Positions 50,364 to 59,597 of a stretch of DNA of 64,000 nucleotides are shown piece after piece (the first letter of the stretch is position 1; each line of letters starts with the position of its first letter). The stretch covers positions 1 to 64,000 of the forward strand of contig NZ_NHPJ01000136.1 of the NCBI RefSeq assembly GCF_002252985.1. The letters run 5' to 3'. Under the pieces are notes generated by a model. It saw only the letters and a program-made list of their open reading frames with translations. It was not told where the DNA came from and searched no databases. The position numbers and the translations under genes were made by a program. This stretch comes from Halorubrum halodurans. Lineage in GTDB: Archaea > Halobacteriota > Halobacteria > Halobacteriales > Haloferacaceae.

Positions 50364-52307
50364 TCAGTCGTCGATGACGGCGGTCGAGGAGAGCGTCTCG
50401 TCGATCTCCGCCTCCGCCATCTTCCCGACGAGCGCGTCGATGACGGCCTCGCGACGGCCCTTCACGAACTTGATCGAGCCGACGACGAGGTGGCCGCCCC
50501 CGGAGACGCCGGCCTCGGGGAGCTCCTCGTTCAGCTCCGTCACCATCGTCGGGATGTCGAGCCGGACGCCGTCCGAGCGGAGGACGGCGAAGTCCGGCCC
50601 GTAGCCGATCGTGATGACCGGGTCGCCCGTCTCCTGAACCCGCGTGTCGTGGAGCTCGCCCGTCGTCTTCCCCGGCGCGGGGTAGGTGAAGCGGTGGGCG
50701 TACTCGTCGACGTCGATCCGGTAGAGGTGCGCGCCGGAGGCGAGCCGCTCGTGTTCGACGTGGTCGTCGACGGCCTCGAGCTGGCGGTCCACGTCGCGTT
50801 CGGCGCGCTCGGAGAGGAACGCGACCAGCTCCTCGTGGCGCTCGGGGTCGTCACAGCCGACGTTCAAGGCGTCGTTGACGAGCGTCTTCCCCTCGGAGTA
50901 GCGCAGCCAGTGGGCGGCGTAATCGAGCGCCTCGCCGATGTCGAGGAGGTCGTCCTTCCCGTAGCCGGCCTCGGCGGCGAGCTCGACGTAGTCGTCCATC
51001 GCCTCCGCCTTCGAGCGGTCCGAGAGCCCGGCGACGGCGGGCACGTGTTCGAGCTCCTCGGTGAGCGACGGGTCGATCAGCCGCGCGAGCTCGACGCACA
51101 TCATGCCGGTGGTGACCCGGTAGTCCTCGTCGTGGAGGTACGGGTTGACGTGGGCGTCCAGGAGCGGCGCGACCGCGTCCGGGTCGGGGTGGTGGTGGTC
51201 GACGACCGCGATGGGGATGTCGTAGTGCGTGAGGTTCTCGTAGGCGGGGACGTCCTCCTCGGTCGACCCGTTGTCGAGCATGAGAAGCAGGGGGAGCTTC
51301 CGGCCGTGTCGGGCGCGGCCCTCGAGCGCGAAGTTGAGGTCGCGAGTGACGTCCTCCATCTCGTAGTAGGGCGCCTTGCTCGGGAGCCGCTTGAACAGGT
51401 GCTGTGCGGCGTCCGGGTCCTCGTGGACCTCCCGGACGAGCCGTTCGAGCGCCAGCTGGACCGGGATCGCGGCACACATCCCGTCGCCGTCGGCGTGGTG
51501 GCGGACCCGTATCGGCCGTCCGGCGAGCACGGTTCGCCGGAGCAGCCGGGCCAGATCGCGGAGGTCGTCGTGGATCGACTCGAACGCCTCCCACTCGACG
51601 AGCGGGTCGACGTCGGCCGGCTCCGCGCGCTCGTCGAGCGCCGCCTCGAACCGCTCTCGTGACGCCGCCTCCCGGTCGCCGGAGAGCGCCGCCAACGAGT
51701 CGACCTCGATCTGGAGCCCGCCCTCCCGCGTCTCGACGGTCCCGGTGACGTGAACCAGGTCGCCGACCTCGATGCCGGGATACGCCCGCACGCCGGCCTC
51801 CTCGAAGGCGGCACACGAGACGATCCCCGACGCGTCGGCGACGCCGAATATCGTCGGCCCGCCCGTCTGTTTCGTCTGGACGACCTCACCCTCGACGGTC
51901 ACCTCGTCGCCGGGAACGAGCCCGCGAACCCGCGCTATCGTCGGCTCGTGTTCGACGATCTCGGTCGTGTAGCCGCCCGGCGACGCCTCCTCGAACGCGA
52001 CGTCGCCGTTCTCCTTGACCTCGGTCAGACGGACGATCAGGCGGTCCCCGACCGCGTACTCGCCGTCGAGGTTCGACTCGTGGACGAGCCCGCTCACGGC
52101 GTCGGAGACGTCGACGAAGATCCCGTAGTCGACGACGCCGTTGACGGCGGCGTGGTACAGCGCGCCCGTCTCGACGTCCTCGAGGGTACAGTCGGGCGCG
52201 AGGTCGTTGACGACGTCCCTGTCGCGGTTCCCCTCCGCCCGCACGGCGTCGGGTTCGGGACTCGAATCGTCCCGCATGCCGGAATCTCCGGCGGTGTGCT
52301 CGCTCAT
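50364..52307 (-). CDS. DHH-family phosphoesterase with S1 and OB domains (RecJ-like)
   Basis: A 647-residue protein. An S1 RNA-binding fold lies at about residues 45-110 ([28 protein letters not shown]), an OB fold (tRNA_anti type) at about 125-215, then the DHH domain with [13 protein letters not shown] and VVDHHHPD and the C-terminal DHHA1 part with [10 protein letters not shown]. It is related to archaeal RecJ/GAN nucleases, with a probable role in single-strand DNA or RNA processing. ATG 52307 is chosen by family start; the longer frame from 52793 is antisense to the next gene. Confidence 0.9.
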   Translation of the reverse strand: MSEHTAGDSGMRDDSSPEPDAVRAEGNRDRDVVNDLAPDCTLEDVETGALYHAAVNGVVDYGIFVDVSDAVSGLVHESNLDGEYAVGDRLIVRLTEVKENGDVAFEEASPGGYTTEIVEHEPTIARVRGLVPGDEVTVEGEVVQTKQTGGPTIFGVADASGIVSCAAFEEAGVRAYPGIEVGDLVHVTGTVETREGGLQIEVDSLAALSGDREAASRERFEAALDERAEPADVDPLVEWEAFESIHDDLRDLARLLRRTVLAGRPIRVRHHADGDGMCAAIPVQLALERLVREVHEDPDAAQHLFKRLPSKAPYYEMEDVTRDLNFALEGRARHGRKLPLLLMLDNGSTEEDVPAYENLTHYDIPIAVVDHHHPDPDAVAPLLDAHVNPYLHDEDYRVTTGMMCVELARLIDPSLTEELEHVPAVAGLSDRSKAEAMDDYVELAAEAGYGKDDLLDIGEALDYAAHWLRYSEGKTLVNDALNVGCDDPERHEELVAFLSERAERDVDRQLEAVDDHVEHERLASGAHLYRIDVDEYAHRFTYPAPGKTTGELHDTRVQETGDPVITIGYGPDFAVLRSDGVRLDIPTMVTELNEELPEAGVSGGGHLVVGSIKFVKGRREAVIDALVGKMAEAEIDETLSSTAVIDD

Positions 52308-52458
52308 ACACGCCGTTCGGGATCGGACGGTGTTAAGCTTGTTATGTTGTGCTCGCGACACGGAGCCGGCGATCCCTCCGCGGTGCGGGAGTCGTCGCGG
52401 CGTCCTCACGTCCGGTCGGTCCGGAACCCATATGAGTCGACGGCGACTCTCTCGGGAC

Positions 52459-52980
52459 ATGCGACTGTTCCGGTCGGACGACCTCCTCGGGATCGCCCGA
52501 GACACGATGGAGTTCGTCCTCGAGGCCAGCGAGGAGACCCACCCCAACGAGTACATGGGGTTCCTCCGTGCGGACGACGCCAGCGCCCTCGACGTCGACC
52601 GGGACGGCCAGGTCATCACCGACGTGCTCGTCATCCCCGGAACGGAGTCGTCGCCGACGAGCGCGTCGGTCCGCTCGCACATGAAGCCGAACGACATGCG
52701 CTCGGTCGGGTCGGTCCACTCGCACCCGAACGGCGTGCTCCAACCGAGCGACGCCGACCTCGCGACGTTCGGACAGGGCGAGGTCCACATCATCGTCGGC
52801 GCGCCCTACGGGTGGGGCGACTGGAAGGCGTTCGACAACGACGGGAACCAGCGGACCCTCGAGGTGCTCGACGTCGAGATGCCCGACGAGCACTTCTTCG
52901 ATTTCACCCAGGAGGACATCGACCGCGAGCTCGGAGACGCGAACGACGACCGGGGCGGGTTCCTCTCGTGGCTGCGATGA
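52459..52980 (+). CDS. JAMM/MPN metalloprotease-fold protein
   Basis: A 173-residue protein with the full JAMM signature: Glu31 in NEYMGFL and [15 protein letters not shown] with His87, His89 and Asp100. In archaea such enzymes remove ubiquitin-like SAMP proteins. Family members also act in cysteine or sulfur-carrier metabolism. The ATG overlaps by ATGA with the FAD synthase gene downstream, so the two are coupled. ATG 52459 is used, with 52432 as an alternative. Confidence 0.88.
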   Translation: MRLFRSDDLLGIARDTMEFVLEASEETHPNEYMGFLRADDASALDVDRDGQVITDVLVIPGTESSPTSASVRSHMKPNDMRSVGSVHSHPNGVLQPSDADLATFGQGEVHIIVGAPYGWGDWKAFDNDGNQRTLEVLDVEMPDEHFFDFTQEDIDRELGDANDDRGGFLSWLR

Positions 52981-53405
52981 CGCGGGTCGTCGCACAGGGG
53001 ACCTTCGACCTCCTCCACCCCGGCCACGTCCACTACCTCGAGGACGCCGCGACGTACGGCGACGAGCTCCACGCGATCGTCGCTCGGGGGGCGAACGTCA
53101 CCCACAAGGCGAAGCCGATCCTCGCCGACCGCCAGCGTCGGGACATGGTCGCCGCGCTCGACGCCGTCGACGAGGCCCACCTCGGGCACAGCGAGGACAT
53201 CTTCGTGCCGATCGAGGCGATCGACCCGGACGTCATCGTGCTCGGATTCGACCAGCACCACGACGAGGACGCCATCACGGCCGCGCTCGGGGACCGGGGG
53301 ATCGACTGCCGGGTCGAGCGGGCGTCCGGCCGCGAGCCCCGCCACGACGACGAGCTGCTCTCGACGGGCGACATCATCGACCGGATCCTCGAGCGTCGCG
53401 GGTGA
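52977..53405 (+). CDS. ribL: FAD synthase (archaeal RibL type)
   Basis: A 142-residue nucleotidyltransferase that adenylates FMN. The nucleotidyltransferase motifs are [19 protein letters not shown] (HxGH) and the end [10 protein letters not shown] (STG-type). [11 protein letters not shown] is typical of archaeal RibL, which lacks riboflavin kinase. It overlaps the JAMM gene by ATGA. Confidence 0.93.
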   Translation: MTRVVAQGTFDLLHPGHVHYLEDAATYGDELHAIVARGANVTHKAKPILADRQRRDMVAALDAVDEAHLGHSEDIFVPIEAIDPDVIVLGFDQHHDEDAITAALGDRGIDCRVERASGREPRHDDELLSTGDIIDRILERRG

Positions 53406-53520
53406 GGTCGCGTCCGCGCCGGCGTTCCGTCCGAGCGGGCGGCTCCTCGAGCCGTCGGCGGTCGCCCGTCGACTCGCGGAAGCGCGGGACATATATGGAC
53501 CGACACCCAAGCGGATCCAC

Positions 53521-54945
53521 GTGACGATACCCGACCGGTTCCCCGCGGTCCTCGCCGCGGCGGCGATGGGCGTGTACCTCCTCGTCGTCGTCGGGGCGAC
53601 GACCTCGCTGACCGACGCCGCGGCCGCCTGCGGCGGCTGGCCCGCCTGTGGCGGCGGCTACGCGCTCCCCGTGGAGCCGGCGGCCTGGATCGCCCTCGGC
53701 CACCGCGCGCTGGCGGCCGCGGTCGGGGCGGCGGTCGTCGCCTCCGCGGCCCTGGCGTGGCGCGACGGCGCGAGCCGTCGGGTCCGTGCCGCGCTCCTCC
53801 TCGCGCTCGCGTTGTACCCGGCACAGGCCGGGGTCGGCGCGGTCGTCGCCCTCGGCGACGACTCGCTTTCCGTCGGGGGTGGAACGCTCCCGCTCGGGCT
53901 GGTCCACCTCGTCCTCGGCGTGACCATCTTCGCGAGCGTCCTCGCCGCGCTGGCGTGGTGGCTCGAGGCCGCGACCGGCGACGCCGACGACACCCCGACC
54001 GACTTCGAGCCGGGGACCGACGACCTGCCGCCGGTCGAGGACGCGCCGGAGCCGTCGGTGCCGACCGCGACGGTGCCCCGGCTTCGCGCGACCGCGGCCG
54101 CGTACTTCCGGCTGATGAAGCCGCGGCTGATGTGGCTGCTCTGTCTCGTGGCCGCCGCCGCGATGGCGCTCGCCGGCGGGTCGGGCTTCACGCCGTACAC
54201 GGTCGCGGCGACGCTCGCCGGCGGGGCGCTCTCCATCGGCGCGTCCGGGACGTTCAACCACGTCTTCGAACGCGACATCGACAAGCGGATGCAGCGGACC
54301 AACGACCGTCCGCTGGCGACCGACCTGGTTCCGGTCTCGCACGCACTCGCGTTCGGCGGGCTGTTGACGGTCGTCTCGCTCGGACTGTTCTGGAGCGTGA
54401 ACGCCCTGACCGCCGCGCTCGGGCTCGTCGCGATCGTGTTCTACAGCGTCGTGTACACCCTGGTGTTGAAGCCGAACACGGTCCAGAACACCGTCATCGG
54501 TGGTGCGGCCGGCGCCCTGCCGGCGCTCATCGGCTGGGCCGCGGTGACCGGCGACGTCGGCCGGGGCGGACTGCTGCTCGCCGCCGTGATCTTCCTGTGG
54601 ACGCCCGCGCACTTCTACAACCTCGCGCTGGCGTACAAGGAGGACTACGAGCGCGGCGGCTTCCCGATGATGCCCGTCGTCCGCGGCGAGACCGCCACCC
54701 GGCGGCACATCCTCTGGTACCTCGGCGCGACGCTCGTCGCCGCCGCCGTGCTCGCGGCCGTCGCGGAGCCGCTCGGCGCGCTGTACGCGCTCGTCGGCGT
54801 GGCTCTCGGCGCGGTCTTCCTGTGGGCCGTCGTCCGACTCCACTACGAGCGGAGCGAGTCCGCGGCGTTTCGGGCGTTCCACGCGTCGAACGCGTACCTC
54901 GGGCTCCTGTTGTTCGCCGTCGTCTTCGACGCGCTCGTGGTCTGA
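53521..54945 (+). CDS. ctaB: Fusion of half-length heme A synthase and heme O synthase
   Basis: A 474-residue membrane protein. The N-terminal part (about residues 1-155, four helices) resembles a four-helix CtaA: ACGGWPACGGGYALP and LGHRALAAAVG with a heme-ligating His, and LVHLVLGVTI with another. The C-terminal part (about 190-474, UbiA fold) is CtaB: NHVFERDIDKRMQRT and DRPL, LKPNTVQNTVIGGAAGALPALIGW. It thus covers farnesylation of heme B to heme O and perhaps oxidation towards heme A. GTG 53521 starts it. A linker of about 30 acidic residues joins the halves. Confidence 0.92.
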   Translation: MTIPDRFPAVLAAAAMGVYLLVVVGATTSLTDAAAACGGWPACGGGYALPVEPAAWIALGHRALAAAVGAAVVASAALAWRDGASRRVRAALLLALALYPAQAGVGAVVALGDDSLSVGGGTLPLGLVHLVLGVTIFASVLAALAWWLEAATGDADDTPTDFEPGTDDLPPVEDAPEPSVPTATVPRLRATAAAYFRLMKPRLMWLLCLVAAAAMALAGGSGFTPYTVAATLAGGALSIGASGTFNHVFERDIDKRMQRTNDRPLATDLVPVSHALAFGGLLTVVSLGLFWSVNALTAALGLVAIVFYSVVYTLVLKPNTVQNTVIGGAAGALPALIGWAAVTGDVGRGGLLLAAVIFLWTPAHFYNLALAYKEDYERGGFPMMPVVRGETATRRHILWYLGATLVAAAVLAAVAEPLGALYALVGVALGAVFLWAVVRLHYERSESAAFRAFHASNAYLGLLLFAVVFDALVV

Positions 54946-54999
54946 ACCGGCGGTCGATCGGGCAGCCGTTTTATTGCGGTTCGGGCCCAACTCGCGCCC

Positions 55000-55242
55000 A
55001 TGACACGAGTCGAGGTCGAGTACTGCGTACCGTGCGGAATGCTGGACCGGGCACAGGACGTCTCGCGGGCGGTCCTCGAGCAGTTCGGGGAGGAGCTCGA
55101 GGAGGTCGCGCTCGTCACCGGCGACCACGGCGTGTTCATCGTCCGCGTGGATGGCGAGGTCGTCTTCGACAAGGACGAGGACGGGTACGACGTCGACGAC
55201 ATCGTTCGCGCGGTGAAGCCGCACGTCGGCGCGGCCGCGTAG
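55000..55242 (+). CDS. SelW/Rdx-type thioredoxin-like protein
   Basis: An 80-residue protein. The CxxC motif is YCVPCGML (Cys9, Cys12) directly after the first strand, as in the Rdx/SelW/SelH family, where one residue may be selenocysteine in other organisms. A thiol-redox role is likely, partner unknown. TTTTATTGC (54969-54977) about 30 bases before the ATG forms its promoter. Confidence 0.88.
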   Translation: MTRVEVEYCVPCGMLDRAQDVSRAVLEQFGEELEEVALVTGDHGVFIVRVDGEVVFDKDEDGYDVDDIVRAVKPHVGAAA

Positions 55243-55348
55243 GCTACGACCCGCCCGTTCGGGCCGTCGACCGGTCCGGGATCGTTCCGAGGCCGCTCCT
55301 CGACCGCCGGGCGAAGTTAATTGTGCCTCGCTGACGAACCCGGAGCGG

Positions 55349-55951
55349 ATGGCGGGCCAAACGGAACGGGATCCGAACGAACTCGGTGGCGATGCCTCGG
55401 ACGAGAGCCACGGCTTCGGCGGAGCGGACGGCCCCGAGTGGCTGGGTCGGACGTGGTACCGATCGGGGGTCGGGATCGCGATCGCCGTCGGCGATCTCCT
55501 GTTGACCGTCGTCCTCGTGGCGGCGGCGACCGTGACCTACGACGGCTCGTTCGCCGGGGCGGCGGACCTCTCGCCCGGCCTCGTTCCGCCGTACGTCCCC
55601 GTGTTCAGCCTGCTCGGCGCGTTGGGCTTCGTCTTCACGACGCTGATCGAGCGGTTCGACGGGTCGGCCGGCAGGCTGCTCCGGTACAACGTCCACCTCC
55701 TCGCCGCGCTGCCGCTCGGCGTCGGGGTCTTCCTGCTGTCGGACATCGTGCTGGCCGAGACGGCGACCGACGACGCCCTCGTCGCCGGGACGGTGTTTCT
55801 CTCGGGGCTGTACGTCAACCTCGCGTACAAGCGGCTCGGCGCGCTGGCGAGGCGGCTCCTGCCGGGCGGGCGGAGCGGCCGCTCCTCGGCTGACGAGGGG
55901 GACGACGGGAACTCCTCGACGAACGGGGATCGAGGGCGGTCCGGGGAGTGA
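55349..55951 (+). CDS. Four-helix membrane protein
   Basis: A 200-residue protein with an acidic N-terminus (about 30 residues), four hydrophobic helices (about 42-60, 78-100, 112-130, 142-158) and an acidic/basic tail. I do not recognise the family. It may be part of the surrounding respiratory block but nothing shows this directly. Converges with the P-type ATPase gene. Function unknown. Confidence 0.65.
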   Translation: MAGQTERDPNELGGDASDESHGFGGADGPEWLGRTWYRSGVGIAIAVGDLLLTVVLVAAATVTYDGSFAGAADLSPGLVPPYVPVFSLLGALGFVFTTLIERFDGSAGRLLRYNVHLLAALPLGVGVFLLSDIVLAETATDDALVAGTVFLSGLYVNLAYKRLGALARRLLPGGRSGRSSADEGDDGNSSTNGDRGRSGE

Positions 55952-55972
55952 CCCGACCGGACGGGTCGCGGG

Positions 55973-58483
55973 TCACTCGACGTCGGCGACCGACCGCGCC
56001 GAGTTGCTCACGACGAGCAGGCTGCTCGTCCCCATCGCGAGCGCGGCCAGGAGCGGGTTGAGCGCCCCGGAGACCGCGAGCGGGATCGCGATCGCGTTGT
56101 AGGCGAACGCCCAGCCGAGGTTCTCCCTGATCCGGCGGTTCGTCCCGCTCGTGACGTCGAACAGCTCCGGGATCGCGGCGAGGCGGTCCTCCAGGAGGAC
56201 GGCGTCCGCGGCGTCGGCCGCGAGGTCGGTACCGCTCGCGACCGAGACGCCGAGGTCGGCCGCAGCGAGCGCCGGCGCGTCGTTGCTGCCGTCGCCGACC
56301 ATCGCGACGCGCTCGCCGGCGCCGAGCCGCCGCACCGTCTCGGCCTTCGCTTCGGGGGGGACCCCGGCGAACACCTCGTCGATCGCCGGATGCTCCTCGA
56401 AGCGCCGCGCCGCCGCGGCCGAGTCGCCGGTGAGCACGACGACGCGTTTCCCGCGCTCTACGAGGTCGGTCACGACCGCCTCCCACCCCTCGCGGACCCC
56501 GTCGCCGACGAGGAGGACGCCGCGGACCTGCCCGTCCCAGCCGACGAAGACGGGGACGTTCCCGTCCGCGGTCGCGCGCTCGCCCGCCTCGCGGAGTCGA
56601 TCGGGGAGCGCCCAGCCGCGGTCCGCGAACAGCGAGCGGTGGCCGACGACGACGCGGTCGCCGTCGATCGTTCCCTCGACGCCGCGGTCCGTGACCGTCA
56701 CGTCCGCGGCGTCGACGTCGACGGGGTCGGAGGCGGAGCCCGACGCGCTCGCGGGGTCGACATCGCGGTCGGGGTCGACCCCATCCGTCCGGCTCCCCGC
56801 GGCCGCGGGTTCGGTTCCGCCGTCCGCGACGATCGTGGGGGACGCGGGAGCCGACCGGTCGGACGAGCCCCGGTCCGCCGCGGCCGCGTCGACGATCGCC
56901 TCGGCGATCGGGTGTGCGGACGCGCGCTCGAGCGCGGCCGCCCGACGGAGGAGTCGGTCGGCGTCGGTGTCAGGGTCGGACGGGTCCGGGCCATCGGCGA
57001 GAACGGTCTCGAGCAGCCGCATCTCGCCGTCGGTGAGCGTGCCGGTCTTGTCGAGCACGACCGCGTCGATCTCGGCGCCGGCCTCGAAGACGGCGTCGGA
57101 GACGATCACGATCCCGCGGCGGGCGGCGTCGCGGATCCCGGCGGCGATCGCGAGCGGGGTCGCGAGCCCGAGCGCGCACGGGCACGAGACGATGAGCACC
57201 GTGAGCCCGACGAGCGCCGCCTCGGCCGGCGCGCCGCCGAACGCCAGCGTGCCCGCGCCGGCGATCGCGGCGACCGCGACGACGAGCGGGACGAACACGG
57301 TCGCGAGCCGGTCGACGAGCCGCTGGATCCCCGACCGCGAGCTCTGGATGTCCCACAGCAGGCGCACGAGCGTGTCGAGCGTGCTCGTCGCGTCCTCGCC
57401 CACCTCGACCACGAGCGGCGAGTCCGTGACGACGGTCCCCCCGCGAACCCCGTCGCCGGGGCGTTTCGTCGCCGGCAGCGACTCGCCGGTGACGAGCGCC
57501 TCGTCGACGGCGGCGGTCCCCTCCGCGACGGTGCCGTCGAACGGGACGCGCTCGCCGGGGCGCACGAGCAGCCGGTCGCCCGGCTCGACCGCCTCCGTCG
57601 GGACGGTCTCGCCCGACTCCCGGCGCGCCTCGCTCTCGGCCGCGGTCGTCAGCTCCGAGAGCATCCCGGTCGCGCGCGATTTGATCCGCGACTCGTACCC
57701 GTTGCCCGCGGTGACGACGAGGATCACGGCGATCGTCACGTCGAAGTAGAGGTCGGTCCGGCCGAGCAGCATCGCGAGCGTGCTGTACGTGTAGGAGCTG
57801 ACCGCCGCCAGCGACACCAAGAGATCCATGTTCGGCCGGCCGGCCCGCAGGCTCACGTACGCCCCGCGGAGGATCGGGTAGCCGGTGTAAAAGAGCACGA
57901 TGGAGGTGAAAAGCCATATCTGCGTGAACAGGTAGAGCCCGCCCACGCCGCCCAGATCGAGGAGCGGGTCGTAGCCGAAGTAGGTCGGGTACAGGAAGAG
58001 GACGTACCACAGCATCGCCATCATCCCGAAGAAGCCGCCGCCGATCAGGAAGCGGACCACGTCGACGTCGTCGCCCTGGGGTTCGGGATTCGCCCGGTCG
58101 CTCGCGGTGTAGCCGGCGACCGACAGCGCGTCGGGCAGCTCGTCGGCGGCCACCCGGTCGGGGTCGTACTCGACGCGGATCGTGTCGGTGGCGTAGCTCG
58201 CCTCCGCGGCCGCGACGCCCTCGCGCTCGGCGGCGGTCAGCTCGAGGAACGACTCGCAGGTCGCACAGTGCATGCCGTCGACGTGGAGGAAGGCCGTCTC
58301 GCCGTCGAAGGAGTCGGAAGGGTCCGCGTCCGGGGTCCGCGCCTCGAGGTCCGCGAGGTCGTCCACGTCCTCGAGGGAGCGCGCCACCGTGAGACAGCCC
58401 TGACAACAGTACTCGCCCTCGACGTCCGGGTCGGCGTGCGGGTCGGATCCCGTCGGCAGGTCACAGAGGGTACAGTTCGGCAT
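55973..58483 (-). CDS. Heavy-metal P-type ATPase (CopA2/FixI-like)
   Basis: An 836-residue copper-type P1B ATPase. The N-terminus has a Cys-rich zinc-ribbon-like piece (Cys4, Cys7, Cys26, Cys27, Cys30) and one HMA domain with MHCATCES (Cys73, Cys76). Then come membrane helices with the CPC motif in VSCPCALGLATPLA, the phosphorylation site DKTGTLTDG and GDGSNDAPAL. A long acidic insertion lies in the nucleotide domain. The Cys-rich N-terminus is typical of FixI/CcoI-type pumps that supply copper to heme-copper oxidases. The oxidase genes next to it support this. Confidence 0.92.
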   Translation of the reverse strand: MPNCTLCDLPTGSDPHADPDVEGEYCCQGCLTVARSLEDVDDLADLEARTPDADPSDSFDGETAFLHVDGMHCATCESFLELTAAEREGVAAAEASYATDTIRVEYDPDRVAADELPDALSVAGYTASDRANPEPQGDDVDVVRFLIGGGFFGMMAMLWYVLFLYPTYFGYDPLLDLGGVGGLYLFTQIWLFTSIVLFYTGYPILRGAYVSLRAGRPNMDLLVSLAAVSSYTYSTLAMLLGRTDLYFDVTIAVILVVTAGNGYESRIKSRATGMLSELTTAAESEARRESGETVPTEAVEPGDRLLVRPGERVPFDGTVAEGTAAVDEALVTGESLPATKRPGDGVRGGTVVTDSPLVVEVGEDATSTLDTLVRLLWDIQSSRSGIQRLVDRLATVFVPLVVAVAAIAGAGTLAFGGAPAEAALVGLTVLIVSCPCALGLATPLAIAAGIRDAARRGIVIVSDAVFEAGAEIDAVVLDKTGTLTDGEMRLLETVLADGPDPSDPDTDADRLLRRAAALERASAHPIAEAIVDAAAADRGSSDRSAPASPTIVADGGTEPAAAGSRTDGVDPDRDVDPASASGSASDPVDVDAADVTVTDRGVEGTIDGDRVVVGHRSLFADRGWALPDRLREAGERATADGNVPVFVGWDGQVRGVLLVGDGVREGWEAVVTDLVERGKRVVVLTGDSAAAARRFEEHPAIDEVFAGVPPEAKAETVRRLGAGERVAMVGDGSNDAPALAAADLGVSVASGTDLAADAADAVLLEDRLAAIPELFDVTSGTNRRIRENLGWAFAYNAIAIPLAVSGALNPLLAALAMGTSSLLVVSNSARSVADVE

Positions 58484-58594
58484 GGGTGGTGGCTTCGTCG
58501 GTGGCGCCGCGGACGGGAAGTGGAGTTCGCGGGCCCGCGCCGAGAGGCGCCGCGTCGCTAGTTCGACCGCGCACGCGTCGCCGTGTCGGTCGCG

Positions 58595-58807
58595 CTACGC
58601 CTCCTCGACGTCGCTCGGCTCGAGCCTGTCGTCGTCGCCGCCGGGACGGAGGCTGCCGCCGGTGGCGACACGGAGGCTCGCCCAGATGAGCACCACGTTG
58701 ACGAACGTGACGGCGACGACGTATTCGGCGCGCGAGGCGATGTAGGCCGCGGCCGGAAGCACGCCGCCGAGCACCAGGAAGACGGCGTGCTGGAGCGAGA
58801 AGTCCAT
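58595..58807 (-). CDS. Small two-helix protein of the oxidase region
   Basis: A 70-residue protein with two hydrophobic helices (about residues 4-22 and 27-46), then an acidic tail. MDFSLQHAVFLVLGGVLPAAAYIASR opens it. ATG 58807 has the TATA-like ACTATATG at about 58829-58836. It diverges from the oxidase operon and could be an accessory protein of it. I do not recognise a named family. Confidence 0.65.
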   Translation of the reverse strand: MDFSLQHAVFLVLGGVLPAAAYIASRAEYVVAVTFVNVVLIWASLRVATGGSLRPGGDDDRLEPSDVEEA

Positions 58808-58869
58808 ACGGAAGGGTATGCGGCCAGCATCATATAGTCCAAGCGGATTTTCATGCCACGGGAACGGGT

Positions 58870-58882
58870 ACATATTATATGT
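58870..58882. promoter_or_regulatory. Palindromic TATA region of the oxidase operon
   Basis: ACATATTATATGT is a perfect 13-base palindrome, about 25-35 bases before ATG 58905. It may work as TATA box in both directions and as an operator. Confidence 0.6.
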
Positions 58883-58904
58883 CCGGCTACTCGTAATCGG
58901 ACCT

Positions 58905-59078
58905 ATGAGCCGAACCGAGACGGCAGGGGCGCCGGTGGACGACGCGGGGGGCGACGAGGAGTTCGATCCCGTCGGCACGCTCGCGCTCATCGCGGTGTAC
59001 TTCGCGATCCTCGTGATCGCATGGGTGTACATCTACTACATCGAGTTCCTCGGCCGTGACCTGGTCGTGGTGGGGTGA
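58905..59078 (+). CDS. Single-helix subunit of the ba3-type oxidase (IIa-like)
   Basis: A 57-residue protein with an acidic N-terminus and one hydrophobic helix (about residues 27-50, LALIAVYFAILVIAWVYIYYIEFL). It directly precedes subunit II by 6 bases. In Thermus ba3 oxidase a one-helix subunit IIa has the same position. This matches the short protein often called CbaD in haloarchaea. Confidence 0.8.
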   Translation: MSRTETAGAPVDDAGGDEEFDPVGTLALIAVYFAILVIAWVYIYYIEFLGRDLVVVG

Positions 59079-59084
59079 TATCGG

Positions 59085-59597
59085 ATGCACATACACGCCT
59101 ACGAGAAGATCTGGCTCGCGTTCGCCATCGTGTTGATCCTGCTGCTCCTCGGATCCGTGACGTACGGGGCGGTGGGACCGGGGGTGGCGATGGTCGCCGA
59201 CAGCGAGGGACAGATCGACGCGACCGCCCTCGACGAGGACGAGCGGTTCGCCGAGCCGCGCGTCGAACAGGTCGGCGAGAACCACTACGCGGCGTACGTG
59301 GTCGCCTACCAGTTCGGGTTCGAGCCGGACCCGATCGTCGTCCCGGCGAACAGCCGGGTGACGCTACACGTCACCTCCCGCGACGTGATCCACGGCTTCG
59401 AGGTGGTGGGAACGAACGCGAACACGATGGTCGTGCCGGGCGAGGTCTCGGAGATCACGGTCGAGGTGGGCGAACCGCAGGAGTACGGTCTCCTCTGTAA
59501 CGAGTACTGCGGAGCCGGACATCACGCCATGGAAGGGAAACTCCACGTCGTTCCACGGGAAGAGTTCGAGTCGTCCGACGGGGGTGAGAGCGCATGA
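59085..59597 (+). CDS. cbaB: ba3-type oxidase subunit II with CuA site
   Basis: A 170-residue subunit with one N-terminal membrane helix (about residues 10-32) and a cupredoxin domain. CuA ligands: His103 in VIHGFEV, Cys138 and Cys142 in LLCNEYCGAGHHAME, His146 and Met149. It accepts electrons from a halocyanin or cytochrome and feeds subunit I. It overlaps the subunit I start by ATGA. Confidence 0.94.
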   Translation: MHIHAYEKIWLAFAIVLILLLLGSVTYGAVGPGVAMVADSEGQIDATALDEDERFAEPRVEQVGENHYAAYVVAYQFGFEPDPIVVPANSRVTLHVTSRDVIHGFEVVGTNANTMVVPGEVSEITVEVGEPQEYGLLCNEYCGAGHHAMEGKLHVVPREEFESSDGGESA

